From the NCBI GenBank assembly GCA_900617975.1, contig UZAE01014231.1:1-15857 (forward strand): a DNA stretch of 15,857 bases, in the 5' to 3' direction. A program made the position numbers and the translations under genes. The notes under the pieces are model-generated. The model was not told where the DNA came from. It did not search any database and was given only the letters and a program-made list of their open reading frames with translations. This DNA is from Rodentolepis nana. Lineage: Eukaryota > Platyhelminthes > Cestoda > Cyclophyllidea > Hymenolepididae. This document shows, piece after piece, positions 1 through 11,700 of this stretch. Every line of letters starts with the position of its first letter. The stretch's first letter is position 1.

Positions 1-890
1 CCCCCTCCCCCCTAGCATTTGACAGAGGTGTTTCGACCTTTGCTTCCACTTTGGACTTTGGCTTGTACACCCTGTCTTGCTAAGTGTCTCTTGGCAATTC
101 AATGGAACTAAAATGAAATTTTGTTCTCGTAAATTTCTAATTGAGGTTATTTTAATTTTTTTGCTATTTCTACAAGTGTTGCACCTCCTTTCTGGGACCA
201 CATTGATTTTCGCTCTTATTTCGTCTCCATCTTAGTTTAGAGTTTTACAGTTAGCTGTTGAACTCAGGTGGGCAAAAATTTTGTATTGAAAGGTTTTGCT
301 GGCAGTTATTTTAACTCTAAATATCTTAAAGGGTTAAAGCGTTTTACTTTCCTTATGCCACTTTCCTAAAGGCCACAATTGTCTTCCATCGATTTTCAGC
401 TGTACTTTATTAAATGATCGCTTTCATATTCTTTTTATATTCATTCCAAGGATTTCTGCTACTTTATTAACAATTGTGTTGTTTGAAAGGTATCAGAAAA
501 AATTGCATATGGTAGAAATTTTAAATCGAGCTCAAATATATTTATCCTCATCAGTGTAGAGTATCCGCCTATTCTCCATCATTCTTGATCACATTTGGCC
601 TCCGTCTGTTGATTAAAATTTTGATAATGTCTTGTTTTTTCCCACCTCTATGGCGTCATTACCTGTTGCATCAATAATTCAATCTGCATTTTGTGAACGT
701 AACTTGTAACATCTACTTATTTGATTTAAGTAATTGGTTTGTTTGTCTATATTTCCCTGCTTCCCACACCGATATGCACCTACACTTGAATATTTATTTC
801 AGCGCAAATCAACTAATGCGGCAATAATTAGAGCCTTTTTTATTTTATTAACACTCCTCTGATGTCGGAGTTTAATTCTTCTTTTTATAG
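1..890 (+). other. Intron (3' part), left end of window
   Basis: AT-rich, stop-dense sequence with no supported exon. It ends in a T-rich tract and the acceptor ttctttttatag directly before the first visible exon at 891. It starts with a C-rich tract (1-14) followed by a TAG that could mimic an acceptor. The open stretch behind it lacks a convincing donor, so I do not call an exon there. Confidence 0.6.
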
Positions 891-1241
891 ACCCCAGAGC
901 AACTGCAGCAGCAACCTCAGCCCACTAGTCAAACTCAACAGCAAATGTTCACACCGACTCCATCACAAACCACTGGTGTGCCTCAACAACCACAGCCAAC
1001 GCAAACTGTAGGTGGTGCAAAGCCCAAGAGAAAGATAAGTCAAGCGAAGCCTCAAACCTCTTCCCTTCGCTATATTATTCGTATAACTCATATCGAGCGC
1101 GAATCTGAGGGCTGTGACATTCCGGGTACCCTCCGACCCACCTTCCACTTGGAGATGCCGGATGTCATGAATCCAAAGAGCGAGCTCTGGAAGCTGAGTT
1201 TTCGTTGTAACCTTTCTGATACTACCGACGACATCAAATTG
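891..1241 (+). CDS. WNK: WNK exon: Gln/Pro-rich linker and N-terminal half of CCT-like domain
   Basis: The exon is phase 0 at both ends, 117 codons, bounded by the acceptor ctttttatag and the donor gtgagt at 1242. It opens with TPEQLQQQPQPTSQTQQQM, a Gln/Pro linker, passes through the basic segment KPKRK and enters the CCT-like fold at LRYIIRITHI. It ends in DTTDDIKL, where the acidic turn leads into the first helix of the fold. The preceding Gln-rich linker argues for the second CCT domain rather than the autoinhibitory one that directly follows the kinase domain. The loop between the first two strands (ERESEGCDIPGTLRP) looks longer than in vertebrate WNKs as I remember them. Confidence 0.75.
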
Positions 1242-4200
1242 GTGAGTTTAGTAGGAATGGGCTTTAGGCTATTAATCCTCCCCCCCTCTCTCTCTCTTTA
1301 TGCACACAATCGCATTGGAGTATATGCCATGTTCTTCTCACTCGGTTTGGATTTAGATGTCTGCTTGTTGTTAATCATTTTCGCGTAGTTTGACATTTTA
1401 TTAGTTTAAATTTTTGACCTAATTTTTAATCGAGGTTGTGATCGCTTAGAGATCAAACCGAAATGTATGATCTATAACTTTTAGTAGAGAGTTAACATAG
1501 GTTTCGGTGAAATTTGTTGAGCTCCTTTAATAGAACTTCATCAAATGTGCAAGAAGGCTGAATCTAACCTGCCTGTTATAGTAGTGATTGGTATCTAAAA
1601 GAACTTAAATCAGGACTCATGGAGTCTGTTTTAGCCATCCCTCATACTACTCAATCTCATTGGATTGCTCCGATTCAAGGATATGTCAAGTTAGATTTGT
1701 GAAGCGTCAGAAATCATTAAGGAACAATAGGGTCTAGGTAGTGAATGAGCATGTGTATGCATACTGAATCTCAGAAGGAAAAGACATCAAAATCCAATGA
1801 AATTTAAGGAGAAGGTCGGTAAAGACCACAGACTGGACGATGATAGCCCACTCCACCACTTTAAAGCAACTCCAATCTGGAGTGTATTCAATGGTTGTTT
1901 CGAACAGGATGAATAGTTTACATTCCGCTACTTTTAGCCCCTCTAAGACGCCATCTTTTCTGACTTACTACATTAATCACCGTGGCACTACAAGCGATTT
2001 TAGGAAATTTTAATCAGTTTGTTGCTTCCGATGAAGTTTGGCATGACCAGAATATGGAGTGAGGCATGGCATCAAATTCTACTTTATTTCCATTCTAGAG
2101 CCTTTGCATTCTCTAGTGTTCTCATAAGTGATATAGTTCTGTGGTTAATGTCTCAACAATAAAACTTTTAATGGATTGACTCGCAGTTTGGAGAATGTTA
2201 CCATTTTTATGTTGTCGCTTTGTCATTGGATTTCATTGGAGGTGACATCTTCTCAACTAGCCACACCACAAGACTTAGTTGTGATAAGTTAAGCTCCCAT
2301 TGAGCAAACTAGAAAGGAGGTTTGCCATGATCTAAGTGGGACGACGTATGGAGGTAGAGTGTCAGGCCTGAAGGCCAGGTTGCTTAACCTTTGAGGTTGG
2401 AATGAACAACCTAAGGACCCAGATTGTGGTGCTAGTGCCGATTTACCTTAACACCTACCACCGTTGGTCTCATCGTGGTAAAGTGACCTTTTTTTGCCTT
2501 AAGACTGTCACCTCTAGTTTCGTGACAGTTTTTTTTAAAATTATTCTGAAGTGCAAGTGGAGGGAGGTAGGTGAGCTACAATTGATTTCTACTGCTAACC
2601 CCAGCGTTCGCATTATTAATCAGGGGTAGCTAAACTATCCCAATACGCCCCCCAAGTTGGAATTGTTGAGAGTGGTAATATTCCGCTTATTTAGCTTGTG
2701 CTTTAAAGTACTATTTTTGATTGATTTGTTGCGCATAGTTTTACCAAACCCCTAATACCCAGGGATGGTGGGGGTTGGGGGGGGGGGGGGGGGGTGAATA
2801 GGCGCGTTGGATTTTCTACGAAATATTTAATGTGAAGCTCGAAAATTTTGCAAATTTATGATAACCGTCGCAGATATCATCGATGGCACTTCAATATTAA
2901 CTCGTGGGTCATTTCAAATAGTAGATTTACTGACTAGGGGATCCATTAATGGGGATGGTTTTTTCTTGTTAAAGGTGAGTGCTCGCGAGCATTCTTGATC
3001 AGGAAGAGTATTCCGTATCCCCTATCTTAGCCAGTATAAGCTCGATTATCCATTTCGCTCACTAAATGTGCAATAAAATCAATAACCACTTGCGTCGTAG
3101 ACTTGCAATTTGACAGTTCTACATATGGGTTGACGATTAAGGAAGGTGAAATCTTTGAACTTAGCTTAGTATGCTTTTCTCTTAGTGCCTTAACATTAAC
3201 CAACGCTTTTAACTTATTCAATGCCAGCTTTACAACGCCTCCTAACAGTTTTGTTACCACTAACATCTTTTTTACCACTTCTATATATATGTGCTAATTG
3301 TTATGATTAAAGCTGAAGGTAAGTTTAATTTGCTTTCTGTTTCGCTTATTTTTGTTTAATTTAATGCCTCTCTAGCGTCCTTTCATTTTTTATATCACCA
3401 ACGCAAATTCAAAAGATTTGAAGATTTGAGAGACAGAATGTGAATGGCATAGGACTCTGGTTGTCTTAATTATCGAGAATGACTGAATTTGAAGGACGGC
3501 TTTGTGCGTCTGTTTATGTGATGCTGAAATGGCCTTCGCCATCAACTGCGACGCCCCTTGATTCTGGCGACCTTAGGGACGATGAAAAATAATCCAACTT
3601 GATGTTTAATGATGGGTGCATAAGGCGCGTCTTAGCGGCAGAACGTTTCACTTATCACATCTTTGGACAAATTAGATAAATCTGGAAATTGTGCTCAAAG
3701 CTTATCATTTGATTAGACTTGGTAAATTGGAGGTACTACAGAGTTGATATGGGATGAATATTTCACTCAATTTGCTTCTTATTTATTAGGAATGGGGTTG
3801 TATCAAAGCTTGGAAGCAGAAGGCGAAATCTCGGCGAATGGTTGTGGAAACGCGGACCAACAGCCCTGGAGTCATTATCATTATGATAGCCGCTGTCTTT
3901 AATGTTTTTGGGGGGCAAATTTTCAACGCCTCTTCTGCTCGCTTTGCCTTTGATGTACTTTTCTTTTAACAGGAACAATGTTTAGCCCAATTATAACTAG
4001 ACAAAGCTTTGTTCTCTTCAGCCAATAGCAATTCCTCGGTTCAAATTTTGAGCAAATTTATTGGAAAATAATCACGCCGACTAAAAAAATAGCTTAACGT
4101 TTCCACATGACGCAATTTTTTAACCGAGATTTTCAGAAACCTACTCTTCAACTTTGATGATCAATCGATTAATCGGAAATCAATACTCCATTACACTGCT

Positions 4201-7200
4201 CCCGAAATAATAACGCTGCTGTCACCTAACTTTACACCCTACTCAGCACCTTGGAGTGCGAAAAGTTTGATTATCCGTTCTCGAAAATTCCTTGGATGAC
4301 CATGAAGATTTTAAATCTTGAAAAGATGCAATTCTCTTTCAATTGAATATTTTGAACCCCTGCTATATTAAAGCGCATACAAAGTCGAGGTAATGGAAAT
4401 CAGTCAAAATGCCGAAGGAGTCTTCCATGCGTTTGTTTAGATCTTCTATTCCCGTCTCTCAAAGTCAAACTTTCACCTCAAGTGAAGTTGCAAATGATGG
4501 CGAACGGTAGTGCTGCTAATTTTCTGCTAATTATCATAGGAAAGAAAGCGATTCTTCTCACTCTCAATGAGGCAATTATTCCACAAGCTTAGAGAACATT
4601 AGCGTGGTGTATTATTCTATTTTCAAAAGGCCCCTCTTTAAGTGGATGATGGGTTGTTCAACTCAATTCTTCATGTTGCTGTAATGGAATTATGAGGTCT
4701 CGTGAGTATTTGCCATCTTCTTTCAATGAGTACACAAGAAAAGAGTGCGGAACTAACGTGGAATGCCTTGAGAAAAGGATTGTGAACGGAAAACTTGAAT
4801 CTCTGTTTAATTGAATGGGAGTGAAAATGTGGTATATGAAAAGCTAACAGGTATCAAGGATTCAGAAATTACTTCGCGTCGTTGGTAGAATCTGTTTTTA
4901 CGCTTGCAATTGGACTAATTGTACTCTATCACACGATGCTCTGAACCGTCCTAACGTTATTTACGAATTAAAACAAAATAGAACTGCAAGCGTGCATTTT
5001 GAAAATTTTGTACAAGTTGGAGCAGGTGGGAGTGGGGGATGGGATTAACATTGATCAGAATTGGTGCTGCTGAGGGTATATGTAATATTACCTATACTTT
5101 ACTGCTTTTATCTGGTGTGATAGGTTGGGATATCAACTATAGCTTTTTTATCACTCACTAAAATTCTATGGCTGGAAGTTGGGCTTCTTTGACTTTTATT
5201 TTATCATTTTAACTGTCAAAGTAAATCAATCGAGGCTCCAAGAGATCTTATGGTTCACCGACCGATTGTTCCTACCTATCTCGAGTATTTATGTATATCC
5301 TTACCTCAAGAGAATTTTCTGAAGAACAGTAAGACATAATTCTTCCATTTACATGCTGACGTTTGCAGAAAGATTATAATAACTTCTCTCTACGAATAGG
5401 ATCTTTTACAGCATTTCCACAATAGTACTATGGGTATTGTTTTAAATACCTTGAGTAGTCTAATCTTAGGAATTCGGTCTCTCAGATCATACCTTATCAA
5501 AATTAAATTTCATTATCAAATTTTATTAGAACAAGCTTCGCCTTTTCACTGCCAAGAAAAGCTTCCCTAGTTCGCTTTCCAAATATTCTTTCGAGTCGAA
5601 TGACATCTGGAATTGCAGCAAACGATTTTCTAATGTTATTTCAAGGAAAATCAATTGGTGGTGTCAAGAAAATTGTTGGTCTAGACGGATTCTCTTTGCT
5701 AAAACAAATGGCAGTGACGTATTTCTTATGAATTCATGAACTTCCATCCCCGGAGAACTCAGTGGTACGCTATTTCTCTCGATTGTTCGCAGAAAAGAGA
5801 ATAGTAATGCTGTTTCACTACCGTCGTTACGATTGTTCTGCAGTCACAACTACTTCAACTGCCAGATTTCTTTAATTTCCATGTGTAACATCAAAACACT
5901 TATCGATATGTGGGCATTAACTTGAATGCGATCCTCTTCGAAAGCACCTTTGAGAAAACAACAAATATTAGCAGCATGCACTTCGAAAGCCTAAAGAATC
6001 ATGTCTTTCTGTCTCCTACCCAAACTTCTAGCTTGAATAGTGTCATCTATGTCAATCAATTGGCGACTTCTTCTGTTTCAACAATAATCACACAACCTAT
6101 GGTAGTTACATAACCTCTTTCAGACTCACGCAAGTGCCCAGGGAACCATGGTATGTGAAACTGCATCTGTACAATCAAGCTAGTGGAGAATACATGTATT
6201 GTAGGCATTCAGGACTCGCGTGTACAATAAACAAACAGATGTATTGGTAAACGACTTTTACGCGGGCAAAAAATTACGCAAAGGTGACCTTCATATCTTT
6301 ATGAAAGCCGAGATTATATCTCATTGATTATTAATGGAGAAGGTGGTTGGACATTGTGGGTCTTCATTGATAATGACGAGGAATTAGAGAATTAGCACGA
6401 GTGTCTAATCAAGGTTGGCGACACGGACTAATTACCATGGAAACCATCTCAATATGATTAGTGATAACGGTGCACATCTTGAATTCCGTCTGCGTCTACC
6501 ACGATCTGATCAAACTTGCCCTGCGGACCAAAAATTTGGAGGATTTTGGTATCCTTGGTGGATTCTCAAAGTTCGATGAAATAGGGACAACAATACGTCA
6601 CCGAATCTATACCTCACTGGATACTTATTCATTGCGACTTATCGAACGCAGACTAATTTGGCTAGATGATGACAAGGCGCTTGTGGATCCAAGCCTAGGA
6701 CAGGCATTTACGTTTGATCTTTATAAGTCCGCATAGCCGTGACTTCAGTCACATAATGACAAATTATTCTTCACATGCGCGTACTTTTCTGCACAAATTT
6801 CTATACCTTAAAGAAGGGCGTTTAAATCCTTCCTTTAAATGTGTATTCGTGTGCCGATCAACGTTTTGCTCAACCACCACAGGCCAGAGAGAGAGAGAGA
6901 TAGCGGTAGATCGATTATTGAATTGTTTATTTGACGTCTTGGCTCATGTTGTTGCAACGCAAATTCTCTGGTCGTGAGGTACATATCAGCATATATATTA
7001 GCGAGGTGTATCTTAACCGCTGCTGTAGGCTAGTATTATTGCCTAATTTAAACCTGGTAAGCTTGTAAGTGCTCTATGCTTTTTGCTCTTTCTTTTCATT
7101 GGTCGCCTGTGTTGTGGCGCTATTAGTTGTTACGCATAATTGTAATTTCAAAACACGTGCACGTTCTGGTTTCTTTTCACACATTGTAGTTTGAGGGCGT

Positions 7201-8747
7201 CGGCTACACTAAAAGTAACGAGGAGGTTGACAGAGCCATCAAGGAGGCTGTCGCTCTCATGCTTCGCGCCCTCCAAGCAGACGAGAACTCCATACCTCTG
7301 AATCACGACTTCGTCTTCTATCCACAACTTTCTCCGGAGTTGATCAGTCTCTCCACTCGCTGTTCGGCTCTACCAACTCATCCGTTCACTGAACAGGTTC
7401 CACAGGCTATTGAAGAGATTGGACGTCCTCCATCGTTGTCAACTGCGTCGAATATCGTTAATCCTAGCGTCTGTCCTCCTCCAACTGCTGATCCAAATGG
7501 GACTAATTTCGGTATTTTTATTTTTACCTTTGGTGATTTTGTTCGTTAGGGGACAAGATCAGTATAACAACTTTCTTGATGGTTACCACATAAACCTTGT
7601 CATCTTTCACTGTGCGTTTATCCTGAAATATTTATTACCACATTTGCTCTTTTTCTTAATGTACTTTTAAAAAAACTGTTTAACGCCTTTGTTAATGCCT
7701 CAGTGCGTCTGCAGTTGGTAATTAATCATAATTGTTCCAGTGTTAGTGTTTATTGGAAATGAAGTATCTCGAGTTTACTACAGGAAATCCAGTCTAACTA
7801 TTGGCTTTAAAAGTATTATTTTGCTAGTAAATTAGGTGTAAATCAATTAACTAAAGGCTAAGATGGTTGGAAGTGACTTCCCAATGTGATTTCAGTTAAC
7901 GAGGCGCAAAGAGAGAAGGCTGGTTTACTGGTGGCGGAATTTTGTCGAATGATATCCGCCTAGATCATCGAGTAAAATGTGCACTCTGCGTGGTGTAATT
8001 CGTTAATTCAGATAAACAACCTAACGATGAAGCGCCATTTTTTTGTATAAAATGGATGAAAACAAAGTTAAAGTATTAATTTCATCGAGGAGCAAAATAT
8101 TTTTCAAACCAGGTTAAGGCGCTGGGCCTTCGTTGTGTGTGGCCTCTTGAGCTTTTTTATATCGCCTATTGGAGGTTAATTCGTTGACATGGGGGCATAA
8201 TTCTGTACTGATCCCTCGGCATCTTTGTGTTCAAGTAGCTTCTTTTCTCTAAATGAGGTGAAGGATGCATTTTCCATCTAATTCCAAGTCTTCAATGCGC
8301 TTGGGGTGGGGGAGGGGGGGGGGTTATTTATTCTGAGCTAATTAGGCATGAGTTTTCTAGGAATCGGGTTAGGTGGGGAGAGGTTCAAATGGCGAGAATT
8401 CCTTCTGACTTAATTATCCTGAAGGGAGGGGGGGGGGCGATGTCTTTGTCTTTAATCTTTTGTGGCCTTTGTCTATGATGTGTGCTTCAATCATTGAGCC
8501 AACTTTGCTGGTCTGCCCCACCCCCACCCCCTATTATTAGTATAAGCTCTTTGGTAAAATGTATAGTCAATCAGTCGAGCCTCTCGTTTCTTAAAAGTAA
8601 ATGTAGTTAAAAGTGTCACTTTATTATAAATTGCTGCGATTTCCTTTCATTTACTGTCATTTATGCAAATTTGGCGAAATTCTTCCCTTTCAAATCTTTC
8701 ATCAAAACAGTTTTCGCAAACCGTAGGTTTATTTTGTCTCAATTCGG

Positions 8748-8787
<40 letters not shown>

Positions 8788-11700
8788 GGNNNNGTGGGGA
8801 GGGGAGGAGGGGGGTTGGGGAGTTGGCTTAAAGAGCTTTCTTACGCATTCTCTAATTATTGGAAATACCGACTAATGAATTACGCCGTACCATTAAAATT
8901 CACTTAATTTAACATTTGAAGAGTAGAAAAGTAAGTCCTAATTGAGAGAGCTAACCAATTACTATCAAGGTTTATTTGTATGTGCTTGTTGGTTTTTTTT
9001 TTACAATCCGTAACTGGTGTGTGTGTGTGTGCGTGTGTGCATTGCATATGTGTTATCAATTTTGTCACTTTTAACACCCATGTTTCTGCTCTAAGTTCGT
9101 CCTTGAAATTCATTGACAAGTGTTTTCTACTCTGTCACCTGTTTACGCGTATGTATAAAATGGCTTTTATTATCCCAATTTAATCAATCAATCAATCGAA
9201 CGCATTCGCTTAATTCACAATCGAACCACGTAACACAGAATTTGTTTAATTACTTCTTCTTCTCAAACTGTATTCTTTTCTAATGTTCAGCACAGGAGGG
9301 CGATTTGAGTGATACTACCCCATCAGCTGAATCTCCAGTGGATAGGAATTTGCACCAAGCTTTCACAGCAGTCCCAAATATGCCCATGGAAGGCGGTACC
9401 TTTCCCTTGAATATCCCCTCCTATTTGAACCAAGTCCCTTCTCTTGTTTCTTACCCTGGCTCTGGTCTAGAGGAAGTGCCGCCAATATTAAATATTGGAC
9501 AATCCGAGAATGTGGTCTATGCTTCTTCTAACTCGGCGCCTTCTTTTCCCGTTCAGATGGAATCCACTCATTTCTACCCAACTGAGTCGGCCAATACATA
9601 TGACAGTGTGGAGTCCCTGCCTGTGTATGTCAATCCTTCATTTGGTCATCCGAAGGATCCGGATGTTTTCGTGACCTTGAAAGTTCCAGCTCATGCTCAA
9701 GCACTGGCTGCCCAATTCGCTCATCACTTGTGCACAAGCCGACGTAGTGATCCAATCCTAATTGTTCCTAGTGATGCAAACACTTCGGGGTATATGTCAG
9801 TGCTGTATGAAAATGTTTCCTTCCTTTGCTCAAGAAACGGAGTAGGGAGTGGATTTAGCGTTATGCCTATTCCTGCAACATCATCTTTCCTGGAGGTTCA
9901 GAATAAACCGAATTTAACTCAAAACAGTAGCAAAGTGATACGAGCTCCTTACAATGGTTATGTAGTTGTTAACCCCGAGGGAGAGATGCACTGTGTTCAA
10001 AGGCCGATGGTTATTCTTCCAGGAAACACTCAGCGCCCTCTTATGGAATTGCCCCTATTGTCGTCTGATGGGTCTTCAGTTCAATTGGATGATATTGTCA
10101 CGCTGTTGATGCATTTACGTGAGGGAGCAGGGTCGAGTGGTACTTCGTCTTCTACCACCGTATCAAGAGATCAATCCACAGTGGATACAAACTACTATAG
10201 TTTGCCCTTAAATGCTGCCAGACCTCCACCAACACTTCAGGCGTCACACCAGTCTCAACAAGCCTCTTTCACTAGACAGCAGGCTCAAGCCTCTATTAAC
10301 CTTAGGCCGCCTCTTCCACCCCGATTGCCGGCTGGATCACTTTTGCATGCAGACTTATCTGGAATGACACCCAGCTCATCCCAGGACTATCCCCCGCCTC
10401 AAGCGAATAAACCACCGACGGCGGTCTCTTCGAATACCACTCGTCCACAGCCTAACCAATCAGGGCAGAACCAGCAACTTCAGCAAATATTGGCCTCGGC
10501 TCTTGCTGCTCAGGGAACCAAGGCGGATCAAGTTCAACAGCAGCAGCCCCAACAACAACAAATGCTGTCTAACGTGGATTATGTGAGTTTTCGGAAGTTG
10601 AATCTAACTTGATATTGTCTCTCTCTCCCTCTCTCTCTTTGGGAGTTAATCGTTGTCACTTTTGTTTCCTTTCAGTTAATTTCTCTCCTCTCCACAAATC
10701 CCTCCCTCTTTCAAGCCATCTTATCATCGATGTGTAACAGCGCCACTCCCTCTTCAGTCCCCTCCCAGCCTTCTTCAAGCGCCAGCCTCCCTGCCGCCAA
10801 TACAACACCTCAATCTTCCGCCCCCTTGTCTCTGTGGGCTAGCAATGCCTCATCCATCGCAAGTAGCAATGATCTCGTGAAACAGCTTCTCATGCGCTCA
10901 TCAGGTGCTGCCATAGCTGAGGGAATTGGCGGAGGCTATATCTTACAGGCTCCACCTCACTCAGGTGGTGGAATGACTTCTGCTGCACCGCCGACCGCTC
11001 CGATTACTTCGGGTGTGGCTCCACAACAGGTTCCCACTTCTGTATCTGCGGCAGTTCAACAGGTGTTTACTACTTTGCCTCCAGCCCAGTCCCAGCCTCA
11101 TCAACCTCAAGCTATTGAGATGGTGTATGAACAGAACACTGGGCCTGCTATGCAACCACTCCTGGTGCCCACCTCTCCATCATCAGTCGTATGTCTTTTT
11201 TTCAAGCACTTTTTTCATCACATTTAAGTTGCGGCTAAGTTGCTTTGGGTTTTAACACTAACATTAATTTACTCGGCGCTCTGACTACGGCTCTGGTTGG
11301 TTTGTTGTGGCGTAACGGCTTATTTCCCTTTCTACTCATTTCATCGTACCATTCGCTGGTAGATAGAGCACGTTTTAATTGGATTATATGCTTGAATAAA
11401 TTATTTTCATCGCCATTGTTTGAATTGACAAGAAGGTAGACTTATCAACATAGTGTAATTAGTCTTGCTCAGTTGCCATTTCTCAAGGTCACTTTATCCC
11501 GTGGGTACGCAGCACGAATCTAGATCGCGCACTATTTATACCTTGGATACCAGTAGCGTTGCTATGGAAAATCTATGATAGAGTTGGCATCGCCTAAGAT
11601 AGCTAAACCACGTCAAATCGCTATTTGCACCTTGAAAAAAAGTTAATAAACAGGAAGGCAATGTCGACGCATTGGAAGTTTCAGAAAAGGAATTGAATGT

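Larger units (their letters stand above)
1242..7189 (+). other. Large intron (5.9 kb) splitting the CCT-like domain
   Basis: It is bounded by the donor gtgagt and the acceptor ttcacacattgtag, phase 0. It interrupts the CCT-like fold between DDIKL and FEGVGY. The content is mostly AT-rich with stops in all frames. It includes a CT-rich tract (1278-1298), a pure G tract (2777-2794), an AG microsatellite (6886-6900) and short coding-like patches near 3027-3278 on the minus strand and 6125-6250 and 6461-6736 on the plus strand. I recognise no transposase, reverse transcriptase, terminal repeat or RNA gene. Confidence 0.7.
7512..9290 (+). other. Intron with three poly-G tracts and simple repeats
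   Basis: This 1.8 kb phase-1 intron runs from donor gtattt to acceptor taatgttcag. It holds sense-strand G tracts (8303-8323, 8423-8437, 8749-8822), a C-rich patch (8516-8531), a GT microsatellite (9017-9039) and an AATC repeat (9182-9198). I see no coding exon or mobile element in it. Confidence 0.65.

Noticed and set aside
15..113. Acceptor-like C-tract plus TAG followed by about 33 open codons
   Set aside because: No convincing donor closes it in phase, and the composition is Leu/Cys-rich, unlike the neighbouring exon.
1755..1764. 10-base palindrome gtatgcatac
   Set aside because: Too short to imply a binding site or terminal inverted repeat in AT-rich intron sequence.
2320..2630. GC-richer block with small inverted repeats (e.g. 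aacctttgaggtt) and a 75-codon frame
   Set aside because: I looked for terminal repeats or a retroelement signature and found none; the frame has no recognisable domain.
3027..3278. 83-codon minus-strand frame with Leu/Val/Lys-rich start
   Set aside because: It is isolated in the large intron, with a competing plus-strand frame over the same bases and no recognisable domain; chance is likely.
8663..8907. Open frames with poly-Gly across 8749-8822
   Set aside because: They exist only because of the G homopolymer and run through the N gap.
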